The notes beneath the pieces were generated by a model that worked only from the letters and a program-made list of their open reading frames with translations, made no database searches and was not told where the DNA came from. Made by a program: the position numbers and the translations under genes. This document shows, piece after piece, positions 17,551-25,471 of a stretch of 26,683 nt of DNA; positions within the stretch are counted from its first letter, which is position 1; every line of letters starts with the position of its first letter. The stretch is from the IMG/VR virus record IMGVR_UViG_3300006789_000129, positions 1 to 26,683 of that record; one strand, 5' to 3'. This DNA is from a virus.

Positions 17551-17578
17551 AAAAAAGACCCCGCCGAAGCGGGATCTT
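17551..17578 (-). terminator. Rho-independent terminator closing the capsid cassette
   Basis: On the minus strand a 10-bp stem (AAGATCCCGC paired with GCGGGGTCTT, one T-G wobble) is capped by the very stable TTCG tetraloop and followed by further T to 17551. It lies 15 bases past the stop of the 91-residue gene, so it would end transcripts carrying the capsid protein gene. Confidence 0.92.
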
Positions 17579-17592
17579 ATTATTTTTTGCTA

Positions 17593-17868
17593 TTAAGCAG
17601 CAAGAACTGAAGCAACTGATTTGCCTCCGTTAGCCTCTATAGCAGGTCCTTCTGGATTACCTTGATACGCAACTAAAGCAGCTCTAATAGCTTCTTTAAC
17701 TGTATCTCTGTCTCCAGCAGTCGTTACTTTAACTTCTACAGCAGCTGTATCACCAACATAAACTAAATCTATATCAGAACTAGAAGTTCCGTCTATAACT
17801 AATTTTATATTGTCAGCAGCTATAGCGTGAACCTTACTATTAGCGTCTGTGATTTTTAAATATCCCAT
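17593..17868 (-). CDS. Small capsid-adjacent protein, possible head decoration or cement protein, 91 aa
   Basis: The chain starts with a strand (MGYLKITDAN), continues with IAADNIKLVIDG and IDLVYVG, then TAAVEVKVTTAGDRDTVKEA leading to a helix (IRAALVAYQ), and ends in an Ala/Ser-rich tail. This beta-then-helix pattern and its small size fit a decoration or auxiliary head protein, but I cannot match it to a family. It starts 27 bases after the capsid protein stop and ends just before a strong terminator, so it is probably co-transcribed with the capsid gene and made in large amounts. Its base composition is richer in G and C than most of the window, as is that of the capsid gene. Function is inferred from position. 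Confidence 0.75.
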   Translation of the reverse strand: MGYLKITDANSKVHAIAADNIKLVIDGTSSSDIDLVYVGDTAAVEVKVTTAGDRDTVKEAIRAALVAYQGNPEGPAIEANGGKSVASVLAA

Positions 17869-17895
17869 AATTTCTATCTTTTAAAATGTTAATAA

Positions 17896-19353
17896 TTATA
17901 CAGTAGACTTAAACAATACGAAGTTATTCGCAGCTTGAGTTACTAAACATCTTTCAGATAAGAAGTGTATTTGCATCGCATCTAATCCAGATGTATAAGC
18001 GCCACCTACAGAACCAACAACCCAAGATTTATATCTTCTATCATCAGCTTCTGAAGCTCTATATCTTACATGCAAAAATGGTCGTCTAATGTTAGATCCC
18101 ATCATTTGGTCATAAACAGTAGTTGTTCCAGCTGGAATTAAAACTCCATCAATGTCTTCTGTTAAACCTCTTGTAGAAGCATCATTAAGATATTTCCAAT
18201 CAGTTTTGTAGAAGTCATAAGAACCTCTTCTGAATCCAGAGAATCCAAAATTAAGAGCCATATCAGCATCATTATTAAATAAACCATAAGAAGCAGCACC
18301 TGTTGAAGCATAAGATCCGTTCATAGCAGCGATCATATCATCAAAATCAAGAGCTGTTTGTCTGTTTAAAAATAACATGTTTTCTTCAATAGCACCTTGC
18401 TTGTCTAATTGTTTAAGGATAGCATCAAAGTCAGCCATTGCGCCTGAACCAGGAGCAGCAGCACCAGCGAAATCATTATAAATGTTTCCTCTAGCTTCGA
18501 TAGCGGCGAACATACCTTCAGAACCATCTAAAGAAACACCACCAGAAGCACCTTTTTTCTCAGCTTCAACCATTGACATTTCAAGATAATCTTCAAATCT
18601 CAATCTAGTTTCAGACTCAGCTTTTAAATACCATAAGTATCCAGATGTTCCATCTTCAGCAGCAACTTCAACCCATCCAATCTGAGCAGTGTCAGAACCA
18701 GAAACTTCATAGAAGTCTTTAAGGATGATTGGCTTATTGCTAAACTGAGTAAAATCAGGTTGAATAGCAGCAACACCAGAAGTAGCTAAATTAGCAGCAG
18801 CTTCCATACCTTGTGTACCTTTTCCAAATTCAGAGCCATAAACAAATAGTTTAGCTTCACCTGAAGCTCCAGCTAAAGAAGCCATATTGGCAACCTTATA
18901 AGTTTCAACCGTAATGGTAGCGACTCTAGGTGCTCCACTAGCTGCTGAAACGTCAGAAACTCTACCTTTTAAAGTAACTAATCCTTCTGAAATTACAATT
19001 GTTTGTCCTTTTCTTACAGCACACTGCTTTCCAGCTTCAATAGGAACTGTAATTGTTGTGCTTGTCGCAATAGTACACCCATCGTAAGAAACGTGTAATC
19101 TATTTTGTTCAGACCATATTACTTGATCTGATGTCATTGGCATTTCAGCGCCAACCATTCTTAAGAAACCTTGTAACGTTCTGTTACCAAATCTCTCTAC
19201 TTCTGCCTCATACAATTCTGGTAAGTATTGTTGTGCAAAAGAATCACTGTCACCAGAACCAGAACCACCGTTGAATGACAAGTAGTTAGTATCTAACGCT
19301 TGTTTTTTCTGATGTGGTATTAATCCTGGAGCATTAGTTATATCTAATCCCAT
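17896..19353 (-). CDS. Major capsid protein (HK97-type fold expected), 485 aa
   Basis: The N-terminal arm is acidic and Gly/Ser-rich, then comes SFAQQYLPELYEAEVERFGN, helix-like and typical of an HK97 N-arm. Residues 95-170 are strands (TITVPIEAGKQCAVRKGQTI). Residues about 220-280 include YEVSGSDTAQIGWVEV and SETRLRFEDYLEMSMVEAEK, a long helix that could be the spine helix. The last 100 residues (GVLIPAGTTTVYDQMMG, then RRPFLHVRYRASEADDRRYK) look like the A-domain and P-domain end strands. The length is close to the roughly 490 residues I recall for crAss-like capsid proteins. The gene is more GC-rich and less biased to A/T-ending codons than its neighbours, consistent with high expression. 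It lies 19 bases after the scaffold gene. No cleavage site is recognisable. Confidence 0.88.
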   Translation of the reverse strand: MGLDITNAPGLIPHQKKQALDTNYLSFNGGSGSGDSDSFAQQYLPELYEAEVERFGNRTLQGFLRMVGAEMPMTSDQVIWSEQNRLHVSYDGCTIATSTTITVPIEAGKQCAVRKGQTIVISEGLVTLKGRVSDVSAASGAPRVATITVETYKVANMASLAGASGEAKLFVYGSEFGKGTQGMEAAANLATSGVAAIQPDFTQFSNKPIILKDFYEVSGSDTAQIGWVEVAAEDGTSGYLWYLKAESETRLRFEDYLEMSMVEAEKKGASGGVSLDGSEGMFAAIEARGNIYNDFAGAAAPGSGAMADFDAILKQLDKQGAIEENMLFLNRQTALDFDDMIAAMNGSYASTGAASYGLFNNDADMALNFGFSGFRRGSYDFYKTDWKYLNDASTRGLTEDIDGVLIPAGTTTVYDQMMGSNIRRPFLHVRYRASEADDRRYKSWVVGSVGGAYTSGLDAMQIHFLSERCLVTQAANNFVLFKSTV

Positions 19354-19372
19354 TTTAATTTAGTTTTAAGTT

Positions 19373-20530
19373 TTATTTTTTTATTGTTTTTATTCTTAAC
19401 TTAGAACTATCTGCGCCTGTAATTGCTTTTACTTTTAACCCATTAATATAAACATCTCCTGTCGTAGAACTAGTTCTCGGTTCAGATGATATATTCTTAG
19501 ATTTAGCCATCATATCCTTTACAGCATCGGCTTTACCTTGCTCATAGAAATGATTAGCTATTGTATCTGCGTTTTCAGCAGCGTAGATGGCTTTGTGATA
19601 ATTAGCAAAATCTTTAACTTCTCCTTTATCATTTAGGAACTTCCCAACAAAATTAGTTAAGTCAGATTGGCTGTTAGCAACGTTATCGGTGTTAGAAACG
19701 TTATACCTAAATTTTTTATCTCCAACATTGAAATTAAAACCTTTAAAATCATTATTAAAAAAACTATTAGTATTGTTCTTAAACCTATCATGTCGCTGTC
19801 TCACCATTTTCTGTTCTTCGTTGTATCTATTGAAAAAGTCAGTTGCTTTTTGTTGTTCTTGAGTAATACCTGGCCTCAACTTGATTTCATCGTAATATTT
19901 ACTCTTTAAGTCTTCCAAAAAGTTCTTGGCTTTTGCAACTTCTTCTTTATATGCGAGTTTCTTTTTACGCACATATCTTTCCTCATCGACTTCTTCGTCG
20001 TAAGAAAAACTATCTTCTAATACAAAGTTTATTTCTTCATTGTTTAAATGAGACTTTGTATGTTTGTAATATTCTTTAAGTAAAGCAGTTTCATCAATGT
20101 TAGAATAATCAGCATTTAATCTAACGTAGTCTTCTACTGTTCCACCAGTTTCTTTCATAAAAGATACAAGTTTATCTACGTTTTCAGGCAGATCAATTTT
20201 GTCTTCAACAAAAGGTTCTGTTTTTAATTCTTCTTTAACAGGTTCTTCTTCTATTATTTCAATAATGTTTTGTATCTCTTTTTCAGTATCTTCGGTGTCG
20301 TGTTCTTGCTCCGTTATTTGCGGTTGTGCGTTAGGTTCTTTTTCTGTATCTTCACTTTCTTCTGGAGATGACAAAACAACCTTTGTTATTTCTGACTCTT
20401 GAGCAGTGTCTTCTTTTTTATTTAATTCAACTTTAACCGTATCTTCAGAGGAGACTAGTTTTTTTGGTCTACCTTTTTTCTTCTTTTCCGGCATTTTAAA
20501 ATTGCCTTCTTCTTTTTCTTCTTTTGACAT
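19373..20530 (-). CDS. Capsid scaffolding-type protein with N-terminal AT-hook-like motif, 385 aa
   Basis: The gene lies between portal and capsid protein, the classical scaffold position. Residues 1-115 are disordered and highly charged: KKKKGRPKK (residues 16-24) is an AT-hook-like core, followed by a long Glu/Asp/Thr/Pro tract. Residues 116-215 are helical, with LVSFMKETGG then TVEDYVRLNADYS (119-143) and a coiled-coil-like Lys/Glu segment (190-215). Residues 255-285 contain an Asn/Phe-rich patch (NSFFNNDFKGFNFNVG). The tail ends in a basic KLRIKTIKK, reminiscent of scaffold C termini that dock on coat protein. An alternative start at Met13 would still keep the AT-hook. The leader is (ATATT)2 before ATG. 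A virion-resident role remains possible; I see no protease motif. Confidence 0.78.
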   Translation of the reverse strand: MSKEEKEEGNFKMPEKKKKGRPKKLVSSEDTVKVELNKKEDTAQESEITKVVLSSPEESEDTEKEPNAQPQITEQEHDTEDTEKEIQNIIEIIEEEPVKEELKTEPFVEDKIDLPENVDKLVSFMKETGGTVEDYVRLNADYSNIDETALLKEYYKHTKSHLNNEEINFVLEDSFSYDEEVDEERYVRKKKLAYKEEVAKAKNFLEDLKSKYYDEIKLRPGITQEQQKATDFFNRYNEEQKMVRQRHDRFKNNTNSFFNNDFKGFNFNVGDKKFRYNVSNTDNVANSQSDLTNFVGKFLNDKGEVKDFANYHKAIYAAENADTIANHFYEQGKADAVKDMMAKSKNISSEPRTSSTTGDVYINGLKVKAITGADSSKLRIKTIKK

Positions 20531-20540
20531 AATATAATAT
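20531..20540 (-). repeat. (ATATT)2 leader before the scaffold start
   Basis: Two ATATT units touch the ATG at 20530, the same unit that occurs four times before the 258-residue gene. No Shine-Dalgarno-like sequence is nearby. Confidence 0.6.
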
Positions 20541-20555
20541 AATAGTTAACAAAAA

Positions 20556-22976
20556 TTATTTAGGCATAAACTGCTCTAAACCGAATCCATCTAAATTGTC
20601 ATTACCAGCGGATTCGAAATTCTTTGGTAATGAATTATTTTTCCTTTGTGAAATTAATTCACTTTGTTGCGTAGCTTGTATTTGAGTTCTTTTATCTTTT
20701 CTATCTTCAATAAATTGTTCTTTATCTCTATCTGTTTGTACTCTAGCTTTTGCTAGTTGAAGATTATACTGAAACTCTTGCTCCATAAGCATTTTCTTTA
20801 TTTCAGCTTCTCTTTCTATTTTAGAAACTTCCATTTGAGTTCTAGCTTGTTCGTATTGAACCTTTTGTTCAGTTAGCACTTGTTGTTTTTGTGTCTCAGC
20901 CATAGCTGCTTGTTCTGCAGCTTGAGCTTGAGCTTGAGCTTGAATTTGAACCATTCGCTCCTGTTGAGCTTGATCTTTTTCCGCTTTAGCTTTTTTTCTA
21001 GCTTTTAAAAATTGATTAGCTAACTTTAGATTTTTAACTTGTCTAATATCTATAACATCATCTAAATCTATTAAATTCGCTTTTAATGCTATTTGTATAT
21101 TTTGTTCTAATAAAGCTTTTTCTTCTTCATCTGGCTCTAGGTCTAAGTATATACCAAAATCGTGAATACTAGCATTAACTAACTCATCTAAAGTGCCCAC
21201 GTTGTAATTAGATATACTTTGTTGTAAAGCCATTCTTGTAAGTGGAAACATAAGAGAATCACCTATACGAAGCGATATGTTTTCGCAAGTTCTTAACGTT
21301 ATATATAAACTAGACTGAAGGATGTGCCTTGTGGCTACATTAGAATTAGCAGCTGCTAGCTTTTGCAAACCAACTAAAGATTGCTTGTCAGGCAGCGTTC
21401 CGTCTCTAGCCTCGTTAAGTCCAGTTACATCTCTTATCATCTTTAAATAATACTCATAAGTTTGTATTAAAGATTGAATTTTAGCCATACCGTTAGAACT
21501 GTTTAACTCTTGTATTGGTACTTTACCTGGGTTCATACCGCCATCTTGAGAATAAGATCTTCCAACTATACTACCAGTTTGAAAATACATATTTAAAGCT
21601 TCTTGCGGATTATAGCTAGTTCCATTACCTAAGTTAACTTCGTTAATTCCATCTATATCCATAAATACACCGTCAGGAACCATTCTAGACAATACTTGTT
21701 GAAGTTTTAAATGAGTAATTTGAATCATGTCAGCAAAACCTGTAACTCTACTTACGATAGATTCTATTCTACCTTTATAAAGTCTAGGAGCACAAATATT
21801 ATAATTCATGTTTACTTTACAAATATCAGAAGTTGGCCTTGTCATATGTTCAGACATTTCCCATTTTAACATCATAGGATGACCCAGTATTTTAGCGCCA
21901 CTATACAAAACCTCTATAGATCTATGAGCTTTTTTCCAGTTGTCTCCTTCTGGTGCATCTAAAAAAGTATCTTGCTTTTCTAATGCTTTTTCTAATCCAG
22001 CTGTAGTTTCTTTTATTTTAAATACTTGATTTGTATATGTTTTATAATCAAAGTACAAAACCTGAACAGTATTACCGTCGTATCTACCACTCCAGTTTCT
22101 AGTATAATTTTGATTGCCTGGATATTTTTGTATTTCTTCTATTTCAGAAGGTGTCAACTGAGGAAACTGTTTAACTAGCTCTGAAAGACTAATATTTTTA
22201 ACTTCACCAACATAATATAAATCTTCAAAATTAGGATCCTCAGTGTAGGAATAAACCAAACTAGATGGATCTACATAATCTAATACTATACCTTCAGATC
22301 TATTCCATGTTGTTTTTACACAACCTATACCTAATACTGTTAAGTCGTAGTTTAATCTTCTTCTAGTTAATTCAAATCTATTTTTTGCTAAAACATTATT
22401 TATTAGTTCTTCTTCAGCTATTTCAATAGACTGCTTGTAAGTCATTTGCATGTAGACATCTAGTTCCTCCTTGTCTCTAGGTGGATTATCTAAGTCTTGT
22501 CCAAAAGCAACGTTTATGCCAGTTAGTTTTTGAGCTTTTTCTATAAAATCTTTTGCTTGTATATCTATTAATAAATTTTCTGCAAAATTAGTTCTTTTCT
22601 TTACAGAGCTCGGATCTTGAGCTTGAGCATTTATAGCATAATTACGTTGTGACATACCATTCACTACAATGTCTACAAATTTAGGTATAATAGGAACGGG
22701 CTTCCAGTCTAAATTTAAGTATGATAAATCTCCATTTATTGACATTTCATCTTTATACTTTTGAATAGACTGCTCTCCTCTAGCGTATAATCTTAATCTA
22801 TGGAAGTTGTTATAATTTGTGTTAAATCTATCATACCAACCCCTATCATTTCTAAACCATTCATTTTCAATGGCTCTACCTACTCTTAATCCATAATCGT
22901 AAGTAGCTTTTTCTCCGTCAGAAACGACTTGACTAGGAAAAGAACTTGTAGTGTTAGCGTTAGGAATTATATTCAT
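20556..22976 (-). CDS. Portal protein, 806 aa
   Basis: The N-terminal region carries DYGLRVGRAIENEWF, then RLRLYARGEQSIQKYKDEMS and YLNLDWKPVPIIPKFVDIVV, strings I recall from portals of crAss-like and marine Bacteroidota podoviruses. The length is close to the roughly 800 residues of those portals. Residues 150-460 form the wing-like alpha/beta part (LTVLGIGCVKTTWNRSEGIV, LVYSYTEDPNFEDLYYVGEV). Residues about 500-570 (YYLKMIRDVTGLNEARDG, then KQSLVGLQKLAAANSNVATR) match the stem and crown helices around the channel. From about 650 to 790 a long Gln/Ala/Lys/Glu coiled coil could form a barrel into the capsid. The gene starts one base after the terminase stop, with no leader of its own, so it is translated from the same message. 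Confidence 0.9.
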   Translation of the reverse strand: MNIIPNANTTSSFPSQVVSDGEKATYDYGLRVGRAIENEWFRNDRGWYDRFNTNYNNFHRLRLYARGEQSIQKYKDEMSINGDLSYLNLDWKPVPIIPKFVDIVVNGMSQRNYAINAQAQDPSSVKKRTNFAENLLIDIQAKDFIEKAQKLTGINVAFGQDLDNPPRDKEELDVYMQMTYKQSIEIAEEELINNVLAKNRFELTRRRLNYDLTVLGIGCVKTTWNRSEGIVLDYVDPSSLVYSYTEDPNFEDLYYVGEVKNISLSELVKQFPQLTPSEIEEIQKYPGNQNYTRNWSGRYDGNTVQVLYFDYKTYTNQVFKIKETTAGLEKALEKQDTFLDAPEGDNWKKAHRSIEVLYSGAKILGHPMMLKWEMSEHMTRPTSDICKVNMNYNICAPRLYKGRIESIVSRVTGFADMIQITHLKLQQVLSRMVPDGVFMDIDGINEVNLGNGTSYNPQEALNMYFQTGSIVGRSYSQDGGMNPGKVPIQELNSSNGMAKIQSLIQTYEYYLKMIRDVTGLNEARDGTLPDKQSLVGLQKLAAANSNVATRHILQSSLYITLRTCENISLRIGDSLMFPLTRMALQQSISNYNVGTLDELVNASIHDFGIYLDLEPDEEEKALLEQNIQIALKANLIDLDDVIDIRQVKNLKLANQFLKARKKAKAEKDQAQQERMVQIQAQAQAQAAEQAAMAETQKQQVLTEQKVQYEQARTQMEVSKIEREAEIKKMLMEQEFQYNLQLAKARVQTDRDKEQFIEDRKDKRTQIQATQQSELISQRKNNSLPKNFESAGNDNLDGFGLEQFMPK
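20919..20942 (-). repeat. Hexanucleotide repeat encoding Gln-Ala repeats in the portal
   Basis: Four tandem AGCTTG units on the plus strand read as CAAGCT on the coding strand and give QAQAQAQA at about residues 679-686, in the C-terminal coiled coil. Such a repeat can change copy number without breaking frame. Confidence 0.8.
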
Positions 22977-25199
22977 TTATATTATTTTTGAAATGTAGCC
23001 AGTGTTATCGTATTTTTTTATACCTAAATTTAAAGATTTTACAGATCTTTTTGCCGTAGGTGTATATCTATTTTTATTGCAAGCCATTATAGCCAAACCA
23101 GAACTAATGGAAGCATCATGTTTTGTTCTATTATTAATATTAAAACTTGCCCAATCTTCTAATGTTTTCTGAAAATACATGTCTCCACAGCTATTATCTT
23201 TCTGGCCTACATAATCTTCTATGTAGCTTTCTATAGCAGCAGCATGTGCTTGTTTAATATCTTCACTCGAGTTAGGTATTCCACCAATTTCTTTTTCTGT
23301 GGTAGACAATTTATTCCAAACTTTATCCGGTCTGTTTATTGAAAAACCTCTATATCCTCTTCTTTTAAAATAATACAGTAATCTAGGTTTATTGTTCTCT
23401 GCTAGTATAGGCATTCCGTAAAAATGACAAGCCATTAATACTTCTTCAAAAAATATCTCAGCAGTTTGAGGTCTAGCTATATATTCTAAAAAAAAGTGGT
23501 TTGGTGGTGCGTCTTCCATTGAAAACTTAGTCAATCCATGAAGCGATCCATTAGATCCTTTACCATCCACAGTACCACTGATATCATAAGAATCACATCC
23601 AAATGCTCCAATATGATCGTTTCCAGGGTGTTTAGTTCCATTTTTATTTATTATTTTATTTTGCAAATGAACCGGAGGAACCCATGAAACCATAAACCTA
23701 CCATTTTTGTTTGGCATAAATATAACCCTTGAGTCTTTAATACCATTTTCCCACATAAACGAACCTTGAGTTATATTAAAACTATTAGCTAGCTCATCGT
23801 TATAGTCTATTTGCTCGTATATTTTTGTTAAGTTAAATAAACTATTTTTTGTTTCGTCTCTAAAAGCATGCGCTTCAGTTCTTGGAAACTGCCTGTAATA
23901 TTCATTTAAACTATCTTGATCTGATTTTAATCCATCTACTTCGTTTTCCCAGTGTTCGATAACTCCGATTGTAATTGGGATATTGTCGACTCCGAGTTTT
24001 GGATTTTCTGGCGTAGTGAATACAGGTAATCCAAAAGTATCCATGAATCCTTCGTAGTTCCATTCCATAGGGATGAAAAGAGAGTAGAGGCCAGAACTTG
24101 TTTGTCCGTTTCTATTTCTTTTTGTAACGTCTGAATTGTAATATAATTTTTTGAAGTTGTTTCCACCTTTGTCTAATGCGTTTGAAGTTGAGCCCATCAT
24201 ACATTTACCTACAATTCTTCTTCCTAGTCTTAACGTAGTTTTTGTGACCCTCCAGTTATTTAATATATTGTCAGGTCGCTCCCATTTACCGCTTTCATCA
24301 TGAGCTAGTATTTTTAGCTTTTCACCATCATAAGAGTTATCTCCTGTGTTTTTCCAGTCAATAGTTGTATCAAGACCAGCTAGTTCTTTTAGTTTTACAT
24401 TATCATCTAGTTTACGTCTAGTAAGTTTCGAAGCTGGGACTCTATATGCCAGTTCGGTCTTAGGACGATCCATACCATCCTGGATTGGCTTGAAGAAAAA
24501 CGGATAGTTAACGGATATCGGGACAACTTTATCTGTGAACATTTTTTTAGCATCTGATCCAGACTTCGAAAGGATGCCGAATCTGGCATCACTAGATATT
24601 GTGGCTTGGTTAACGAGTTCTGCTGAGGACATAAAAGAAAATCCAGACCGTCTGTTTTTAAGATAGCACATCCCATAACATCTATCATCTGCTTTGCATG
24701 CCTCCCAAAATATAAAGAAGAGTCTATTTGCTTCTCTATAGTCGGCTGAACCAACATCGATTTTTGACCACTGCAAGTACATATAATGAGTGCCTGTAAT
24801 ATAAGTAGGCACGCCATTATTATAGAACCAGTAACCCTCTTCTCTTCTTTTAAATTCTTCATCTATATAATCAAACCATTTTTCTTTAAAATCTGTAGGG
24901 TATTCTTCCCAATCAAACCGACTTTTAATTCTAGCTAATTCTTTAGGGTATTCTTGTTTTTCCCAGTATTGCTTCTTTTTATCTTCGCTTCGTTTAAACG
25001 GTTCATATTCTGCTGGTAACGCAATGCGGAGATTTTGAATTTCAATGATCTGTCCAATTTTACCTGTTTTACTTACAACAACAAAGTCATAATCAGCGTT
25101 GTAACCATAACTCCATTTCTTAAGTCTGTTTTGTTTTTTTAAGAATTTTGGATTTACAACATCTTTAATTTCATGCCATAAAGTTTGTTTATAAATCAT
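22977..25199 (-). CDS. terL: Terminase large subunit (ATPase plus nuclease), 740 aa
   Basis: The protein would pump DNA into the procapsid and cut it. The ATPase domain shows a Walker-A-like loop KNRRSGFSF (residues 181-189, with the deviant arginine-rich form common in terminases), Walker B LKILAHDE with D301 and E302, and a coupling motif GSTSN (336-340). The RNase H-like nuclease domain shows its three acidic positions in GCDSYD (D536), AENN (E601) and KHDAS (D695). Residues 1-150 are an extra N-terminal region. The start overlaps the small-subunit stop by four bases (ATGA), which couples their translation, and the stop abuts the portal start. Codon use is patchy: residues about 205-255 and 335-421 favour C-ending codons, unlike the rest of the window. 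Confidence 0.93.
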   Translation of the reverse strand: MIYKQTLWHEIKDVVNPKFLKKQNRLKKWSYGYNADYDFVVVSKTGKIGQIIEIQNLRIALPAEYEPFKRSEDKKKQYWEKQEYPKELARIKSRFDWEEYPTDFKEKWFDYIDEEFKRREEGYWFYNNGVPTYITGTHYMYLQWSKIDVGSADYREANRLFFIFWEACKADDRCYGMCYLKNRRSGFSFMSSAELVNQATISSDARFGILSKSGSDAKKMFTDKVVPISVNYPFFFKPIQDGMDRPKTELAYRVPASKLTRRKLDDNVKLKELAGLDTTIDWKNTGDNSYDGEKLKILAHDESGKWERPDNILNNWRVTKTTLRLGRRIVGKCMMGSTSNALDKGGNNFKKLYYNSDVTKRNRNGQTSSGLYSLFIPMEWNYEGFMDTFGLPVFTTPENPKLGVDNIPITIGVIEHWENEVDGLKSDQDSLNEYYRQFPRTEAHAFRDETKNSLFNLTKIYEQIDYNDELANSFNITQGSFMWENGIKDSRVIFMPNKNGRFMVSWVPPVHLQNKIINKNGTKHPGNDHIGAFGCDSYDISGTVDGKGSNGSLHGLTKFSMEDAPPNHFFLEYIARPQTAEIFFEEVLMACHFYGMPILAENNKPRLLYYFKRRGYRGFSINRPDKVWNKLSTTEKEIGGIPNSSEDIKQAHAAAIESYIEDYVGQKDNSCGDMYFQKTLEDWASFNINNRTKHDASISSGLAIMACNKNRYTPTAKRSVKSLNLGIKKYDNTGYISKII

Positions 25200-25471
25200 T
25201 TACTACGCCCTTCTGCAAAACCCTTAAAAGATCTTTCTTCTTTTTTATCTTTTGGCTTATCGCTTAGCATTTCTTCTTCCTCGTTAATCTTGCTTAGTAT
25301 TTCAAAAGCATCCATTATAGCAAGTTTTTTTGTTGCTGCCGCATTTTTAAGTCTATCAGCACTTACATCATCATCTGAATCAACTATTTTCTCCTTAGCT
25401 ACTTTTATTAATTCCTCAATAGCTTTTTGCCCAGCTTGGATTATTTTCTTTTTCGTCTCCTTCGTGTTCAT
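25196..25471 (-). CDS. Probable terminase small subunit, 91 aa
   Basis: The chain is helical and charged: a Lys-rich N terminus, AIEELIKVAKEKIV, then SADRLKNAAATKKLAIMDAF, EILSKINEEEEML and a basic GFAEGRSK end. I recall the LKNAAATKKLAI segment from small proteins lying just before the large terminase in marine phages. Position, size and helical make-up fit a small terminase that recognises phage DNA, but no helix-turn-helix is clear, so this is inference. The start overlaps the upstream co-chaperonin gene by 56 bases; no later Met exists before residue 53, so a shorter form would need a rare start codon. The stop overlaps the large-subunit start (ATGA). Confidence 0.75.
   Translation of the reverse strand: MNTKETKKKIIQAGQKAIEELIKVAKEKIVDSDDDVSADRLKNAAATKKLAIMDAFEILSKINEEEEMLSDKPKDKKEERSFKGFAEGRSK

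Noticed and set aside
16694-17592. Possible flavobacterial-type promoters (TTG ... TAnnTTTG) in the gaps next to the two terminators
   Set aside because: I looked for TAnnTTTG on the minus strand in both gaps and found none. The ATATT repeats resemble a -10 box only because they are A/T-rich.
23936-24166. 76-codon minus-strand frame inside the terminase gene
   Set aside because: It is a second out-of-frame reading of the same atypical-codon patch, with no leader and no independent coding signal.
24407-24862. 151-codon open frame on the minus strand inside the terminase gene, starting with a hydrophobic, signal-peptide-like stretch
   Set aside because: It lies wholly within the terminase frame, which has all its motifs intact. 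The hydrophobic start is a frame-shifted reading of the terminase codons, and the frame stays open partly because of the unusual codon use there.
25416-25471. Programmed frameshift between the co-chaperonin and small terminase genes at an A-rich stretch
   Set aside because: The A-rich run is ordinary for this AT-rich sequence, each gene has its own ATG, and a fusion product would make little sense.
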